A stretch of DNA of 6,700 nt from Clostridia bacterium. Its GTDB lineage: Bacteria > Bacillota > Clostridia > Oscillospirales > CAG-382. The stretch spans positions 1 to 6,700 of the forward strand of contig JAFYOG010000022.1 in assembly GCA_017560285.1 (NCBI GenBank), in the 5' to 3' direction. The notes beneath the pieces are model-generated. The model worked only from the letters and a program-made list of their open reading frames with translations, ran no database searches and was not told the DNA's origin. Below, one piece after another: positions 1-5,824 of this stretch (positions within the stretch are counted from its first letter, which is position 1; each line of letters opens with the position of its first letter). A program made the position numbers and the translations under genes.

Positions 1-32
1 AGCGAGTATATCGCAGAATAGAGGCTTCTTAT
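1..32 (+). repeat. Direct repeat, first copy of gene-leader end
   Basis: These 32 bases are identical to 204-235, which form the last part of the leader of the four-helix-bundle gene, including TATATCGC (7-14 here) and the AGAGG ribosome binding site. Here the match stops where the second copy runs into its ATG: this copy reads CTTATCCC instead of CTTATGAA, so no start codon follows. The repeat may extend leftwards beyond the window. It is probably the right end of another copy of the hairpin element. Confidence 0.85.
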
Positions 33-52
33 CCCAAGAACCGGCCACGTGG

Positions 53-84
53 AAACTATTGTTTGCCTTCGCAAACAATAGTTT
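53..84 (+). repeat. Perfect 14-bp palindromic hairpin of copy A
   Basis: The left arm 53-66 is the exact reverse complement of 71-84, with loop CTTC (67-70). As RNA this would be a very stable hairpin. It is not followed by a run of T outside the stem, so it is not a typical intrinsic terminator. It marks the left boundary of the repeat, because identity with copy B starts here. Confidence 0.85.
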
Positions 85-176
85 CGGCGATATAAATTCC
101 CAGCGGAATTTGCGATATACGCAACTGCGTGCGATATACCTAAAGGTGCGATATGTCCCTTCGGGACGTGATTAGG
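53..176 (+). repeat. Multi-hairpin repeat, copy A (124 bp)
   Basis: This repeat matches 2032-2154 base for base except for one spot (142-145, AAAG here against GCA there). It opens with a perfect 14-bp stem (53-66 with 71-84) closed by a CTTC loop. Then come four GCGATAT motifs at 87, 112, 131 and 148, each followed by a small hairpin: 94-100 with 105-111, 119-122 with 127-130, 138-140 with 145-147, and 155-159 with 163-167. An 8-base palindrome CCACGTGG (45-52) lies directly to its left. Unlike copy B it continues into a longer leader (177-233) ahead of the four-helix-bundle gene. It is not a CRISPR: the units are short, unequal in spacing, and the parts between motifs are self-complementary. 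Confidence 0.9.
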
Positions 177-233
177 AATTTATATCATATCGCAACCGAG
201 CAAAGCGAGTATATCGCAGAATAGAGGCTTCTT
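85..233 (+). promoter_or_regulatory. Structured leader upstream of the four-helix-bundle gene
   Basis: The stretch can form two competing structures. Locally, each GCGATAT motif is followed by a small hairpin. At longer range, 89-100 is perfectly complementary over 12 bases to 175-186, which would break the local hairpin at 94-111. ATATCGC at 187-193 and TATATCGC at 210-217 are further complements of the GCGATATA motifs at 87, 112 and 131. Pairing between the two sets would fold the leader into a closed multi-branched RNA ending just before the AGAGG at 223-227. This could control expression of the gene or be an RNA that its protein binds. Both roles are inference. No convincing promoter was found. 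Confidence 0.45.
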
Positions 234-235
234 AT
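204..235 (+). repeat. Direct repeat, second copy, holding the RBS of the four-helix-bundle gene
   Basis: Identical over 32 bases to 1-32. It contains TATATCGC at 210-217, the complement of the GCGATATA motif found upstream, and AGAGG at 223-227, six bases before the ATG at 234. It ends inside the start codon. Confidence 0.85.
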
Positions 236-581
236 GAACGAGAAAACAATAAAAGAATTAGCTGTCGAACTTACAGTCGAAGCGACTGCAATTTGTGATG
301 ATATAAAAGGGCGTTCTGTATTTGTAAATCAGTTGTTGCGTTCCTGCTCATCTATCGGTGCTAATTCTCACGAAGCGAAATATGCCCAAAGTAACGCTGA
401 TTTTATAAATAAATTAGAAATCGCCCTCAAAGAGTGCTACGAAACCGAATACTGGCTTGAAATCCTTTTTAAGGTGAATTCTTTTGACGAAACCACATAT
501 AAAAGTCTATTAAACAAATGCGGAACAATACGAAGAAAGCTTATCGCTTCTATTACAACCGTTAAAAACAAGAATTCTTAA
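234..581 (+). CDS. Four-helix-bundle protein, S23 / 23S rRNA IVS / Avd-like family
   Basis: This 115-residue protein carries the signature of the S23 intervening-sequence protein family: the stretch around QLLRSCSSIGANSHEA (33-48), then DFINKLEIALKE (56-67) and ETEYWLEIL (70-78). Four amphipathic helices are expected at about 3-24, 28-53, 56-82 and 86-110. Family members are encoded by intervening sequences inside 23S rRNA genes of some bacteria, and the related Avd protein serves diversity-generating retroelements as an RNA-binding partner of the reverse transcriptase. Here there is no rRNA and no reverse transcriptase nearby, so it is a stand-alone member. The start at 234 is supported by AGAGG six bases upstream. 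The leader is a structured repeat copy, which suggests that the protein acts on that nucleic acid (inference). Confidence 0.92.
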   Translation: MNEKTIKELAVELTVEATAICDDIKGRSVFVNQLLRSCSSIGANSHEAKYAQSNADFINKLEIALKECYETEYWLEILFKVNSFDETTYKSLLNKCGTIRRKLIASITTVKNKNS

Positions 582-625
582 CATAACGTTGAGGATATTG
601 AGCTTTGTTGACTTAAGGTGAGAAA

Positions 626-1996
626 ATGAAAGATTTACTTTTCAGTATAACTTTAAATAATCATACTTTTTACATACGAACTAATAATAGGGCAACACTA
701 TGCTCTTATAATTTAAGCGATAAATACACAACCTCATTAGAATTTGCTTCCAATACGTTCGCACGTGTAACATATAAAAACATCATGTTTAGTGGCAAAG
801 TAACCAAACAAGATATTTGGCACATATATCTTGATTGCAACCTTGTTGTAGAGAAATATTATAGCGATTATCATTTTATAAATCGTTTTATAAAAACTGC
901 TCAAAATGAATCAAACCACGTATCATTGGAACTGCCTACACTGGAAAACAATTCGGAAGATTACCCGAAACATATTTTGTATTTATACAACGAATTAATA
1001 AACGATTTGTCCGAACACTACAATTGCATCAATGATAAAATAAAGTTTCGAACTCAATTGTGCGACGATTTGTATGATTTGTACGAATTAGATAATATTG
1101 AAGATCTTGATGTAATAGTGGAATATGAAAACTGGAACGATATTGGACCTGACGAAGACCCAATCATTGAAGTAACCACTTTAAGAAACTACTTTATAAA
1201 TGAATATAAGGAATATTTTGTTGCATTTTATCAAGCGGAGTTAGATAATAAAAATAAAAAATCAATTATCACTTTAGAAAACGTTGTTAAAGAAGTAGCC
1301 GAATTACAAAAAATCCCACACGATTTTTTACAAAAAGAATTTGAGGCTTATTTAGATAAAAATTATGAAGATCTAATCAGCGTAAGTATAAACTATTGTC
1401 AAGCAGATGAATTGTATGGTATAGGCATTGACCTTTATCGTTCGTATCAGTATTTTACAATGAATGATAAAATAGATAAGATACTTGCCGAAATGAAGGT
1501 TGATTATATAGACAAAAACGAAATATACTCTTACTTTAAAACAAAATATAACAAAGAAAATATTCCCGGCGACAAAGAATTCAAAGAAAGCGTGATGAGT
1601 ATTATTAACGATCACGTAGCCTTTTATCACACTTATGAAAAATTCTTTTCTTTGTTTAATAGTAATTATATTGAGATAGAATGGGATGACGATACAATTC
1701 AACTTTTTCAAAAATACGAACAACGCGAATTAGATGTTGCTCTCGAACATATTGCCGAATTTGAAGTATATAAGCATGTAATCCCTCTCTACAGACAACA
1801 TTTCTTTAGAAAAAACAGCACTAAATATAAGCCGACAATAGAAAAATTACCCGATTTTATTTCATACGCTTCGACAGTGCTTGATATTCTATTTAAGCAC
1901 AACGTATTTATAGATAACGAAGATGACGTTTTTTATAACGAAAACGGCGATATTGATTCCGCGCTTGAAGAAATCAAAAAAACATCAACTTCGTAA
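626..1996 (+). CDS. Hypothetical acidic protein (456 aa) carried with the four-helix-bundle gene
   Basis: I do not recognise this protein. It is soluble in appearance, with no signal peptide or membrane segment. It is rich in Asp, Glu, Tyr, Asn, Lys and Ile. The first ~75 residues look beta-rich and contain an aromatic stretch around IWHIYLDC. The rest appears mostly helical, with acidic patches such as WNDIGPDEDP near residue 170 and EWDDD near 350, and an acidic tail. No nuclease, ATPase or zinc-binding motif was found. The start at 626 follows AAGGTGAG (615-622) at normal spacing, and the gene lies 44 bases after the four-helix-bundle gene, so the two are probably cotranscribed. It is strongly A+T rich with A/T-ending codons, unlike the genes from 2185, which points to foreign origin. 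It may be cargo or a partner of the cassette. Confidence 0.8.
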   Translation: MKDLLFSITLNNHTFYIRTNNRATLCSYNLSDKYTTSLEFASNTFARVTYKNIMFSGKVTKQDIWHIYLDCNLVVEKYYSDYHFINRFIKTAQNESNHVSLELPTLENNSEDYPKHILYLYNELINDLSEHYNCINDKIKFRTQLCDDLYDLYELDNIEDLDVIVEYENWNDIGPDEDPIIEVTTLRNYFINEYKEYFVAFYQAELDNKNKKSIITLENVVKEVAELQKIPHDFLQKEFEAYLDKNYEDLISVSINYCQADELYGIGIDLYRSYQYFTMNDKIDKILAEMKVDYIDKNEIYSYFKTKYNKENIPGDKEFKESVMSIINDHVAFYHTYEKFFSLFNSNYIEIEWDDDTIQLFQKYEQRELDVALEHIAEFEVYKHVIPLYRQHFFRKNSTKYKPTIEKLPDFISYASTVLDILFKHNVFIDNEDDVFYNENGDIDSALEEIKKTSTS

Positions 1997-2031
1997 CATT
2001 AAATTTTATACTAAGTTGCAAATTACCTGCA

Positions 2032-2154
2032 AAACTATTGTTTGCCTTCGCAAACAATAGTTTCGGCGATATAAATTCCCAGCGGAATTTGCGATATACG
2101 CAACTGCGTGCGATATACCTGCAGTGCGATATGTCCCTTCGGGACGTGATTAGG
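2032..2154 (+). repeat. Multi-hairpin repeat, copy B (123 bp)
   Basis: This is the second copy of the repeat at 53-176. It is identical over its first 89 and last 31 bases and differs only at GCA (2121-2123), where copy A has AAAG. The change weakens the third small hairpin (ACC/GGT in copy A, only AC/GT here) and creates the palindrome CTGCAG. The 14-bp stem is 2032-2045 with 2050-2063. Copy B lacks the 3' extension with the complementary ATATCGC motifs and has no four-helix-bundle gene after it, so it resembles a solo or non-autonomous copy. It ends 30 bases before the DUF3048 lipoprotein gene. Confidence 0.9.
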
Positions 2155-2184
2155 CTTTTAACCCCCATAGGAGATTAGATATAA

Positions 2185-3372
2185 ATGAAAAAGATATTAG
2201 TTTGCTTTTTGTTAATACTTGGGTTTTTGGTTGCGGGCTGCGGCGGCAGCGGTGATGCTTTAACCGAAGAAAGCTCTGTTGACAGCAGTACAGAGGAAAG
2301 CAGTACCGTTGTAAGCGAGGAAAGCTCTGAGAATATAAGCGAAGAAAGCGAAGAAAGCTCTGCCGAGGAATCGTTCCCCGATGCAGAGCCCAAAGAGCCT
2401 GCAAACCTTAACCTGCTTACGGGTATAGGCGACCTTACCGAAAACGCAATAGGCAAGCGCCCCGTGGCAGTTATGGTTAACAACGTTGCGGCGGCTATGC
2501 CCCAATACGGTATTGATAAAGCAGATATAATTTACGAAATGCCCGTTGAAGGCTACCAAACAAGGCTTATGTGCATTTATGCCGATTATACACAGCTTCC
2601 CCTTATATGCTCGGTAAGGTCCTGCCGTAAATATTTCCCCGCCGTTGCCCGCGGATATAATGCGGTTTACGTTAACTGCGGTCAGTTTTACGGCATAGAC
2701 GATTACGTAGATTCCCTTGGGGTAGACCAATACGACGGCAGATTTTTCGGCACCCACCTTTTTGCAAAGGACCAAGAACGCCTTGACGCAGGATATAAAA
2801 AAGAACACACCCTTTATTTTAACGGCCCCAACTTCCCTGCACAGCTTGCAGAGGATAAGGTGGATATGAACCTTGAAGCCGATAAGCTGGGCGCAACCGC
2901 GTTTAAGTTTTGCGGTATTAACGATTTTGTTACCCCCGCAGGGGTTGGCTGTACCGATATTTATATAGATTTCGGCAGTAATAAATCCGGCTTTATTTAC
3001 GATAGCGAAACAAAAACCTATAAAAAGCTGTTTTATAACCGCAAGGTAAAGGATGACGTTATCCACGCCGACGGCAAAAGCGGTGTTCAGCTTGAATTTG
3101 CCAACCTGTTTATATTGCATAACGACGTTGCCTTTGATAAAGACGTGGTTTACAACGCCGAGGGGGATATGCACAGGCTTGTAAAATGGCAGGGCGGCGA
3201 AAATTCGGTAGGATATTATATTTCCGGCGGTGTTAAGCAGGAAATTTATTGGATAAAGGAATCGGAAAGCGATATGATAAGGTTTTACGATAAAAACGGA
3301 AACGAAATTACCGTAAACCGCGGCAAAACTTATATTTGCTTTACCGATACCGAGGACGTAACTTTTAAATAA
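2185..3372 (+). CDS. DUF3048 domain-containing lipoprotein (YerB family)
   Basis: This 395-residue protein is predicted to be exported and anchored to the membrane. A lipoprotein signal peptide (MKK, hydrophobic 4-17) ends in the lipobox VAGC with Cys19 as lipid attachment site. Residues 27-65 form a flexible Ser/Glu linker of repeated ESS units. The N-terminal DUF3048 domain starts with NLLTGIGDL (76-84) and shows the family blocks RPVAVMVNN (92-100), PQYGIDKADIIYE (106-118) and SVRSCRKYF (143-151). The C-terminal DUF3048 domain spans about 250-393, with YYISGGVKQEIYWIKES and the ending NRGKTYICF. The family resembles Bacillus subtilis YerB, whose biochemical role is not established. The start at 2185 is preceded by AGGAGA (2169-2174). 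It is the first gene of a compact same-strand run, and its upstream region is repeat copy B. Confidence 0.92.
   Translation: MKKILVCFLLILGFLVAGCGGSGDALTEESSVDSSTEESSTVVSEESSENISEESEESSAEESFPDAEPKEPANLNLLTGIGDLTENAIGKRPVAVMVNNVAAAMPQYGIDKADIIYEMPVEGYQTRLMCIYADYTQLPLICSVRSCRKYFPAVARGYNAVYVNCGQFYGIDDYVDSLGVDQYDGRFFGTHLFAKDQERLDAGYKKEHTLYFNGPNFPAQLAEDKVDMNLEADKLGATAFKFCGINDFVTPAGVGCTDIYIDFGSNKSGFIYDSETKTYKKLFYNRKVKDDVIHADGKSGVQLEFANLFILHNDVAFDKDVVYNAEGDMHRLVKWQGGENSVGYYISGGVKQEIYWIKESESDMIRFYDKNGNEITVNRGKTYICFTDTEDVTFK
2268..2370 (+). repeat. Low-complexity Ser/Glu coding repeat in lipoprotein linker
   Basis: GAAGAAAGC/GAGGAAAGC-type units coding for E-E-S and E-S-S recur through this part of the DUF3048 gene. 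They encode the acidic, flexible spacer between the lipidated Cys and the folded domain. The repeats are imperfect and in frame, as expected for a surface linker that varies in length. Confidence 0.7.
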
Positions 3373-3385
3373 ACGGAGAAAAGCT

Positions 3386-4522
3386 ATGGCTATTTGCCCT
3401 AACTATAAAAAATGCAGCGGTTGTCAGCTGCAAAATATGGAATATTCCGACCAGCTATCCTTTAAGCAGGCAAAGGTTGTTAAGCTTTTGGGCAGATTTT
3501 GCCGTATTGACGAAATTATAGGGATGGAAAACCCCTTAAATTACCGCAACAAGGTTCAAATGGCGTTTTCCCACAGGGGCAACAGCATTTTTTCGGGGGT
3601 TTATCAATCGGCCCGCAGGGCGGTTGTTCCCGTAGATAAATGCTTTTTGGATTGCCCCGAAGCCGACGAGATTGTTGTTACCGTTGGCAAGCTTTGCAAG
3701 GAATTTAAAATAACCGCCTATGATATTCGCACCGAAAAGGGCTATTTGCACCACGTTTTGGTACGCAAGGCGTTTTTCGGCAAGGGCTTGATGGTGGTTT
3801 TGGTTACAAGCAAGGGCGATTTTAAATCTAAATCTGCCTTTGTTAACGCGCTTTTGCGTGCCCACCCCCAAATTACAACCGTTGTACATAATATTAACGA
3901 TACCGGCAAAGGACTTATGCTTGGGGAAAAGAGCGAAATTCTTTTTGGCGACGGTTATATTACCGAGCGCGTTTGCGGGTTCGATTTCCGCATAAGCCCC
4001 AAATCCTTCTTCCAGGTAAACTCTGTTCAGACCGAGGTTTTGTATAACAAAGCCCTTGAATTTGCCGCACTTACGGGAAAGGAACGGGTTATAGACGCTT
4101 ATTGCGGCACCGGCACCATTGGGATTATAATGTCGAAAAATGCCAAAGAAGTGCTTGGGGCAGAGATAAACGCCGCCGCGGTTAAGGATGCGAAAATTAA
4201 TGCAGAGCTTAACGGTGTGGACAACGTACGGTTCTTTGCCGCCGATGCAGGCAGATTTATGCAAACATTAGCAGAGGAAAAGGAAAAAATCGACCTTGTT
4301 ATAACCGACCCGCCCCGCGCAGGCTGCAGCAAGCAATTTTTGCACAGCCTAATAACCCTCTCGCCCAAAAAGGTGGTTTATATTTCCTGCAACCCCGAAA
4401 CCTTGGCAAGAGATTTGTATACATTAAGAAACGCAAACTACAAGGTAAAAAAGATACAACCGGTAGATTTATTTCCCTACACAAGCCATGTAGAATGCAT
4501 TGCATTGTTGGAAAAGCAATAA
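3386..4522 (+). CDS. rlmD: 23S rRNA (uracil-C5)-methyltransferase, RlmD/RlmCD (RumA/TrmA) family
   Basis: This enzyme transfers a methyl group from S-adenosylmethionine to C5 of uridine in RNA. The family member for U1939 of 23S rRNA is RlmD, and Gram-positive homologues (RlmCD) may also modify U747. An iron-sulphur cluster is indicated by Cys4, Cys10 and Cys13 (C-x5-C-x2-C), with Cys86 as probable fourth ligand. SPKSFFQVN (204-212) gives the conserved Gln210. The SAM loop is DAYCGTGTIG (237-246). DPPRAG (308-313) is motif IV, SCNPETLARD (334-343) contains the nucleophile Cys335, and Glu370 in HVEC is the expected general base. All key residues are present. At 378 residues it is shorter than E. 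coli RlmD (433) because the N-terminal TRAM domain is missing and the Cys cluster starts at residue 4. CGGAGA (3374-3379) supports the start. The exact RNA target is inferred. Confidence 0.93.
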   Translation: MAICPNYKKCSGCQLQNMEYSDQLSFKQAKVVKLLGRFCRIDEIIGMENPLNYRNKVQMAFSHRGNSIFSGVYQSARRAVVPVDKCFLDCPEADEIVVTVGKLCKEFKITAYDIRTEKGYLHHVLVRKAFFGKGLMVVLVTSKGDFKSKSAFVNALLRAHPQITTVVHNINDTGKGLMLGEKSEILFGDGYITERVCGFDFRISPKSFFQVNSVQTEVLYNKALEFAALTGKERVIDAYCGTGTIGIIMSKNAKEVLGAEINAAAVKDAKINAELNGVDNVRFFAADAGRFMQTLAEEKEKIDLVITDPPRAGCSKQFLHSLITLSPKKVVYISCNPETLARDLYTLRNANYKVKKIQPVDLFPYTSHVECIALLEKQ

Positions 4523-4525
4523 TAT

Positions 4526-4801
4526 ATGAACTACCTATACTCTTACTATATTTTAATTAACGTTTTTGCCTTTGCCCTGTTTGGGGCAGATAAATTTAGG
4601 GCGAAAGCAAAGGATTGGCGCGTACCCGAAGCGGTTTTGCTGTTTTTTGGCTTTATCGGCGGCGCGTTAGGCAATTTGTTGGCGATGTTTGTTTTTAGGC
4701 ACAAGACCCATAAGCTAAAGTTCGCATTGCTGTTGCCCTTGTTTTTGGTACTGCAGGGCGCGGTTGCCTTGTGCTTATATAAAGGAATTATTACTTTTTA
4801 A
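4526..4801 (+). CDS. DUF1294 family small membrane protein
   Basis: This 91-residue integral membrane protein has about three membrane segments, at roughly 4-20, 35-56 and 65-86. The DUF1294 pattern is clear: INVFAFALFGADKFRA (11-26), WRVPEAVLLFFGFIGGALG (31-49) and FRHKTHKLKF (57-66). The function of the family is unknown; in some proteins it is fused to a cold-shock domain, but not here. The gene starts three bases after the methyltransferase stop. Its only ribosome binding site is a GGAA inside the end of the previous gene (4510-4513), so translation is probably coupled. Confidence 0.88.
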   Translation: MNYLYSYYILINVFAFALFGADKFRAKAKDWRVPEAVLLFFGFIGGALGNLLAMFVFRHKTHKLKFALLLPLFLVLQGAVALCLYKGIITF

Positions 4802-4813
4802 GGAGATATAATT

Positions 4814-5305
4814 ATGGCAGACTTAAGCGGAAAAAACCTTATACTTAGGGAAATGAACCAAAAGGAATTACACGCCCTTTGGCGTAAGTACGAGCCCGAA
4901 AACAGCAAAAGCTATGTTTACGACGAAGAAAAGGTAGAGCTTTTGTACCAAAAATCACTTGAAAAGGCAGATTGGAACCCTATGCTGGGCATCTTTTTGC
5001 GCAATAACGAGGTTATTGGGCAGGTTACCTTTGCAAGAGTTGTTTTTTCGGAAGCCCGTTGCGAGCTTAATATTTTTCTTGCCACCGAAGCCCACCGCAA
5101 CAAGGGCTACGGCACCGAGGCTATTTCACTTGCAAAAAGCTATGCCCGCCACCAGCTTGGTATGAAGAAGATTTATGCCGAGGTTTCGAAAAACAATATC
5201 CGTATGCAGATTGTGCTTAGCAAGTGCGGATTTTTGCATACCAAGACCTATAAGGCAGATATGCCCGACGGCAGCGACAGATTAACCTTTGTTTGCATTT
5301 TATAA
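4814..5305 (+). CDS. GNAT family N-acetyltransferase (RimJ/RimL-like)
   Basis: This 163-residue protein has a single GNAT fold, which transfers acetyl from acetyl-CoA to an amino group. The acetyl-CoA pyrophosphate loop is RNKGYG (95-100) in the stretch ELNIFLATEAHRNKGYGTEA. It is followed by the helix AISLAKSYA and the motif B region KKIYAEVSKNNIRMQIVLSKCGF (118-140), where N-x-R-x-x-x-x-x-x-K-x-G-F is typical of RimJ/RimL-type enzymes. The opening NLILREMNQKELHALW also fits. The substrate cannot be told from sequence. The start is well supported: AGGAG at 4801-4805 overlaps the stop of the previous gene and lies eight bases before the ATG. Confidence 0.9.
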   Translation: MADLSGKNLILREMNQKELHALWRKYEPENSKSYVYDEEKVELLYQKSLEKADWNPMLGIFLRNNEVIGQVTFARVVFSEARCELNIFLATEAHRNKGYGTEAISLAKSYARHQLGMKKIYAEVSKNNIRMQIVLSKCGFLHTKTYKADMPDGSDRLTFVCIL

Positions 5306-5331
5306 AATAAATTACATAGGAGTATAAAAAG

Positions 5332-5820
5332 ATGGAAGACAGAAGAAGCAAAATTAACTATTATTTGGACATTGCACAAACCGTTACCGAGCGCGGCACC
5401 TGCCTGCGCCGTAAGTTCGGCGCCATTATCGTTAAGGACGACGTTATCGTTTCTACCGGCTATGCAGGGGCACCCAGAGGAAGAAAGAACTGCTGCGATA
5501 TGAAGTTCTGCCTGCGCGAGCAGATGGCTATACCCCGCGGCGAAAGATACGAGCTTTGCCGCAGTGTTCACGCCGAGGCTAACGCTATTATTTCTGCGCC
5601 CAGAGAAAGAATGCTTGGTGCAGACCTTTATCTTGCCTGCATAGATGCAAAAACAGGCGAGCTTGTTGGCGGCACAACCTGTTGTCAGATGTGCAAGCGC
5701 TTGGTTATTAACGCAGGTATTGCCCGCGTTATTGTTAGAGACAGCAAGGACGAATATTCTATTTATAACGTTAACGATTGGATAGAAAACGACGACAGCT
5801 TGGGTCAGATAGGTTATTAA
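5332..5820 (+). CDS. dCMP deaminase (ComEB-type cytidine/deoxycytidylate deaminase)
   Basis: This enzyme deaminates dCMP to dUMP, supplying thymidylate synthesis in the cytoplasm. The 162-residue length is normal. The N-terminal family blocks RGTCLRRKFGAIIVKDD (21-37) and STGYAGAPRG (41-50) are present. The catalytic zinc site is HAE (His80, with Glu82 as proton shuttle) plus Cys118 and Cys121 in CCQMC, followed by KRLVINAGI. The residue usually Pro before the first zinc Cys is Cys117 here. Further Cys residues (24, 54, 55, 60, 76) could bind a second, structural metal as in some phage-type dCMP deaminases (inference). AGGAG (5318-5322) supports the start. The gap to the previous gene is 26 bases, the widest within the run. 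Confidence 0.92.
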   Translation: MEDRRSKINYYLDIAQTVTERGTCLRRKFGAIIVKDDVIVSTGYAGAPRGRKNCCDMKFCLREQMAIPRGERYELCRSVHAEANAIISAPRERMLGADLYLACIDAKTGELVGGTTCCQMCKRLVINAGIARVIVRDSKDEYSIYNVNDWIENDDSLGQIGY

Positions 5821-5824
5821 TTTT

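Larger units (their letters stand above)
1..2154 (+). mobile_element. Candidate repeat-bounded accessory cassette (four-helix-bundle gene plus unknown gene)
   Basis: Two nearly identical multi-hairpin repeats in direct orientation (53-176 and 2032-2154) enclose a four-helix-bundle gene and a 456-aa gene of unknown function. The second of these is much more A+T rich than the genes from 2185 onward. The left end contains a further 32-base copy of the gene leader at 1-32, so the cassette probably continues outside the window. No transposase, integrase, reverse transcriptase or short terminal inverted repeat is visible, so the mechanism of mobility, if any, is unknown. The call rests on the repeats, the composition shift and the four-helix-bundle family, which is known from intervening sequences in 23S rRNA and from diversity-generating retroelements. 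The outer limits are approximate. Confidence 0.45.

Noticed and set aside
85..167. CRISPR or TIGR-like array
   Set aside because: The repeated motif is only 7-8 bases, spacing is irregular, the intervening parts are self-complementary hairpins rather than unique spacers, and no associated effector gene is present.
1..233. Group II intron or diversity-generating retroelement
   Set aside because: I looked for a domain V-like hairpin, a reverse transcriptase and a template/variable repeat pair because the protein is Avd-like. None is visible in the window; GTGCG at 146-150 alone is not enough for an intron 5' end.
608..613. TTGACT as a -35 box before the 456-aa gene
   Set aside because: A matching -10 would fall inside the coding region after the start codon, so it cannot serve this gene.
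2007..2012. Possible -10 box TATACT downstream of the 456-aa gene
   Set aside because: No acceptable -35 box lies about 17 bases upstream, so it is not better than chance in A+T-rich DNA.
2032..2063. Intrinsic terminator after the 456-aa gene
   Set aside because: The stem is long and perfect but mostly A/T at its base, and the T residues after the loop belong to the stem itself; CGGCG follows instead of a U-tract. The identical hairpin also precedes a gene in copy A.
2260..3174. Long open frame on the minus strand (304 codons) opposite the DUF3048 gene
   Set aside because: It is antisense to a well-supported gene with family motifs and lipobox, and its translation is rich in Val, Ile, Cys and Asn without any recognisable domain. 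It is a by-product of the codon bias of the plus-strand gene.
3536..4264. Minus-strand open frame (242 codons) opposite the methyltransferase gene
   Set aside because: The plus strand encodes all catalytic motifs of an RlmD-type enzyme; the antisense frame has no known motif and no matching neighbour.
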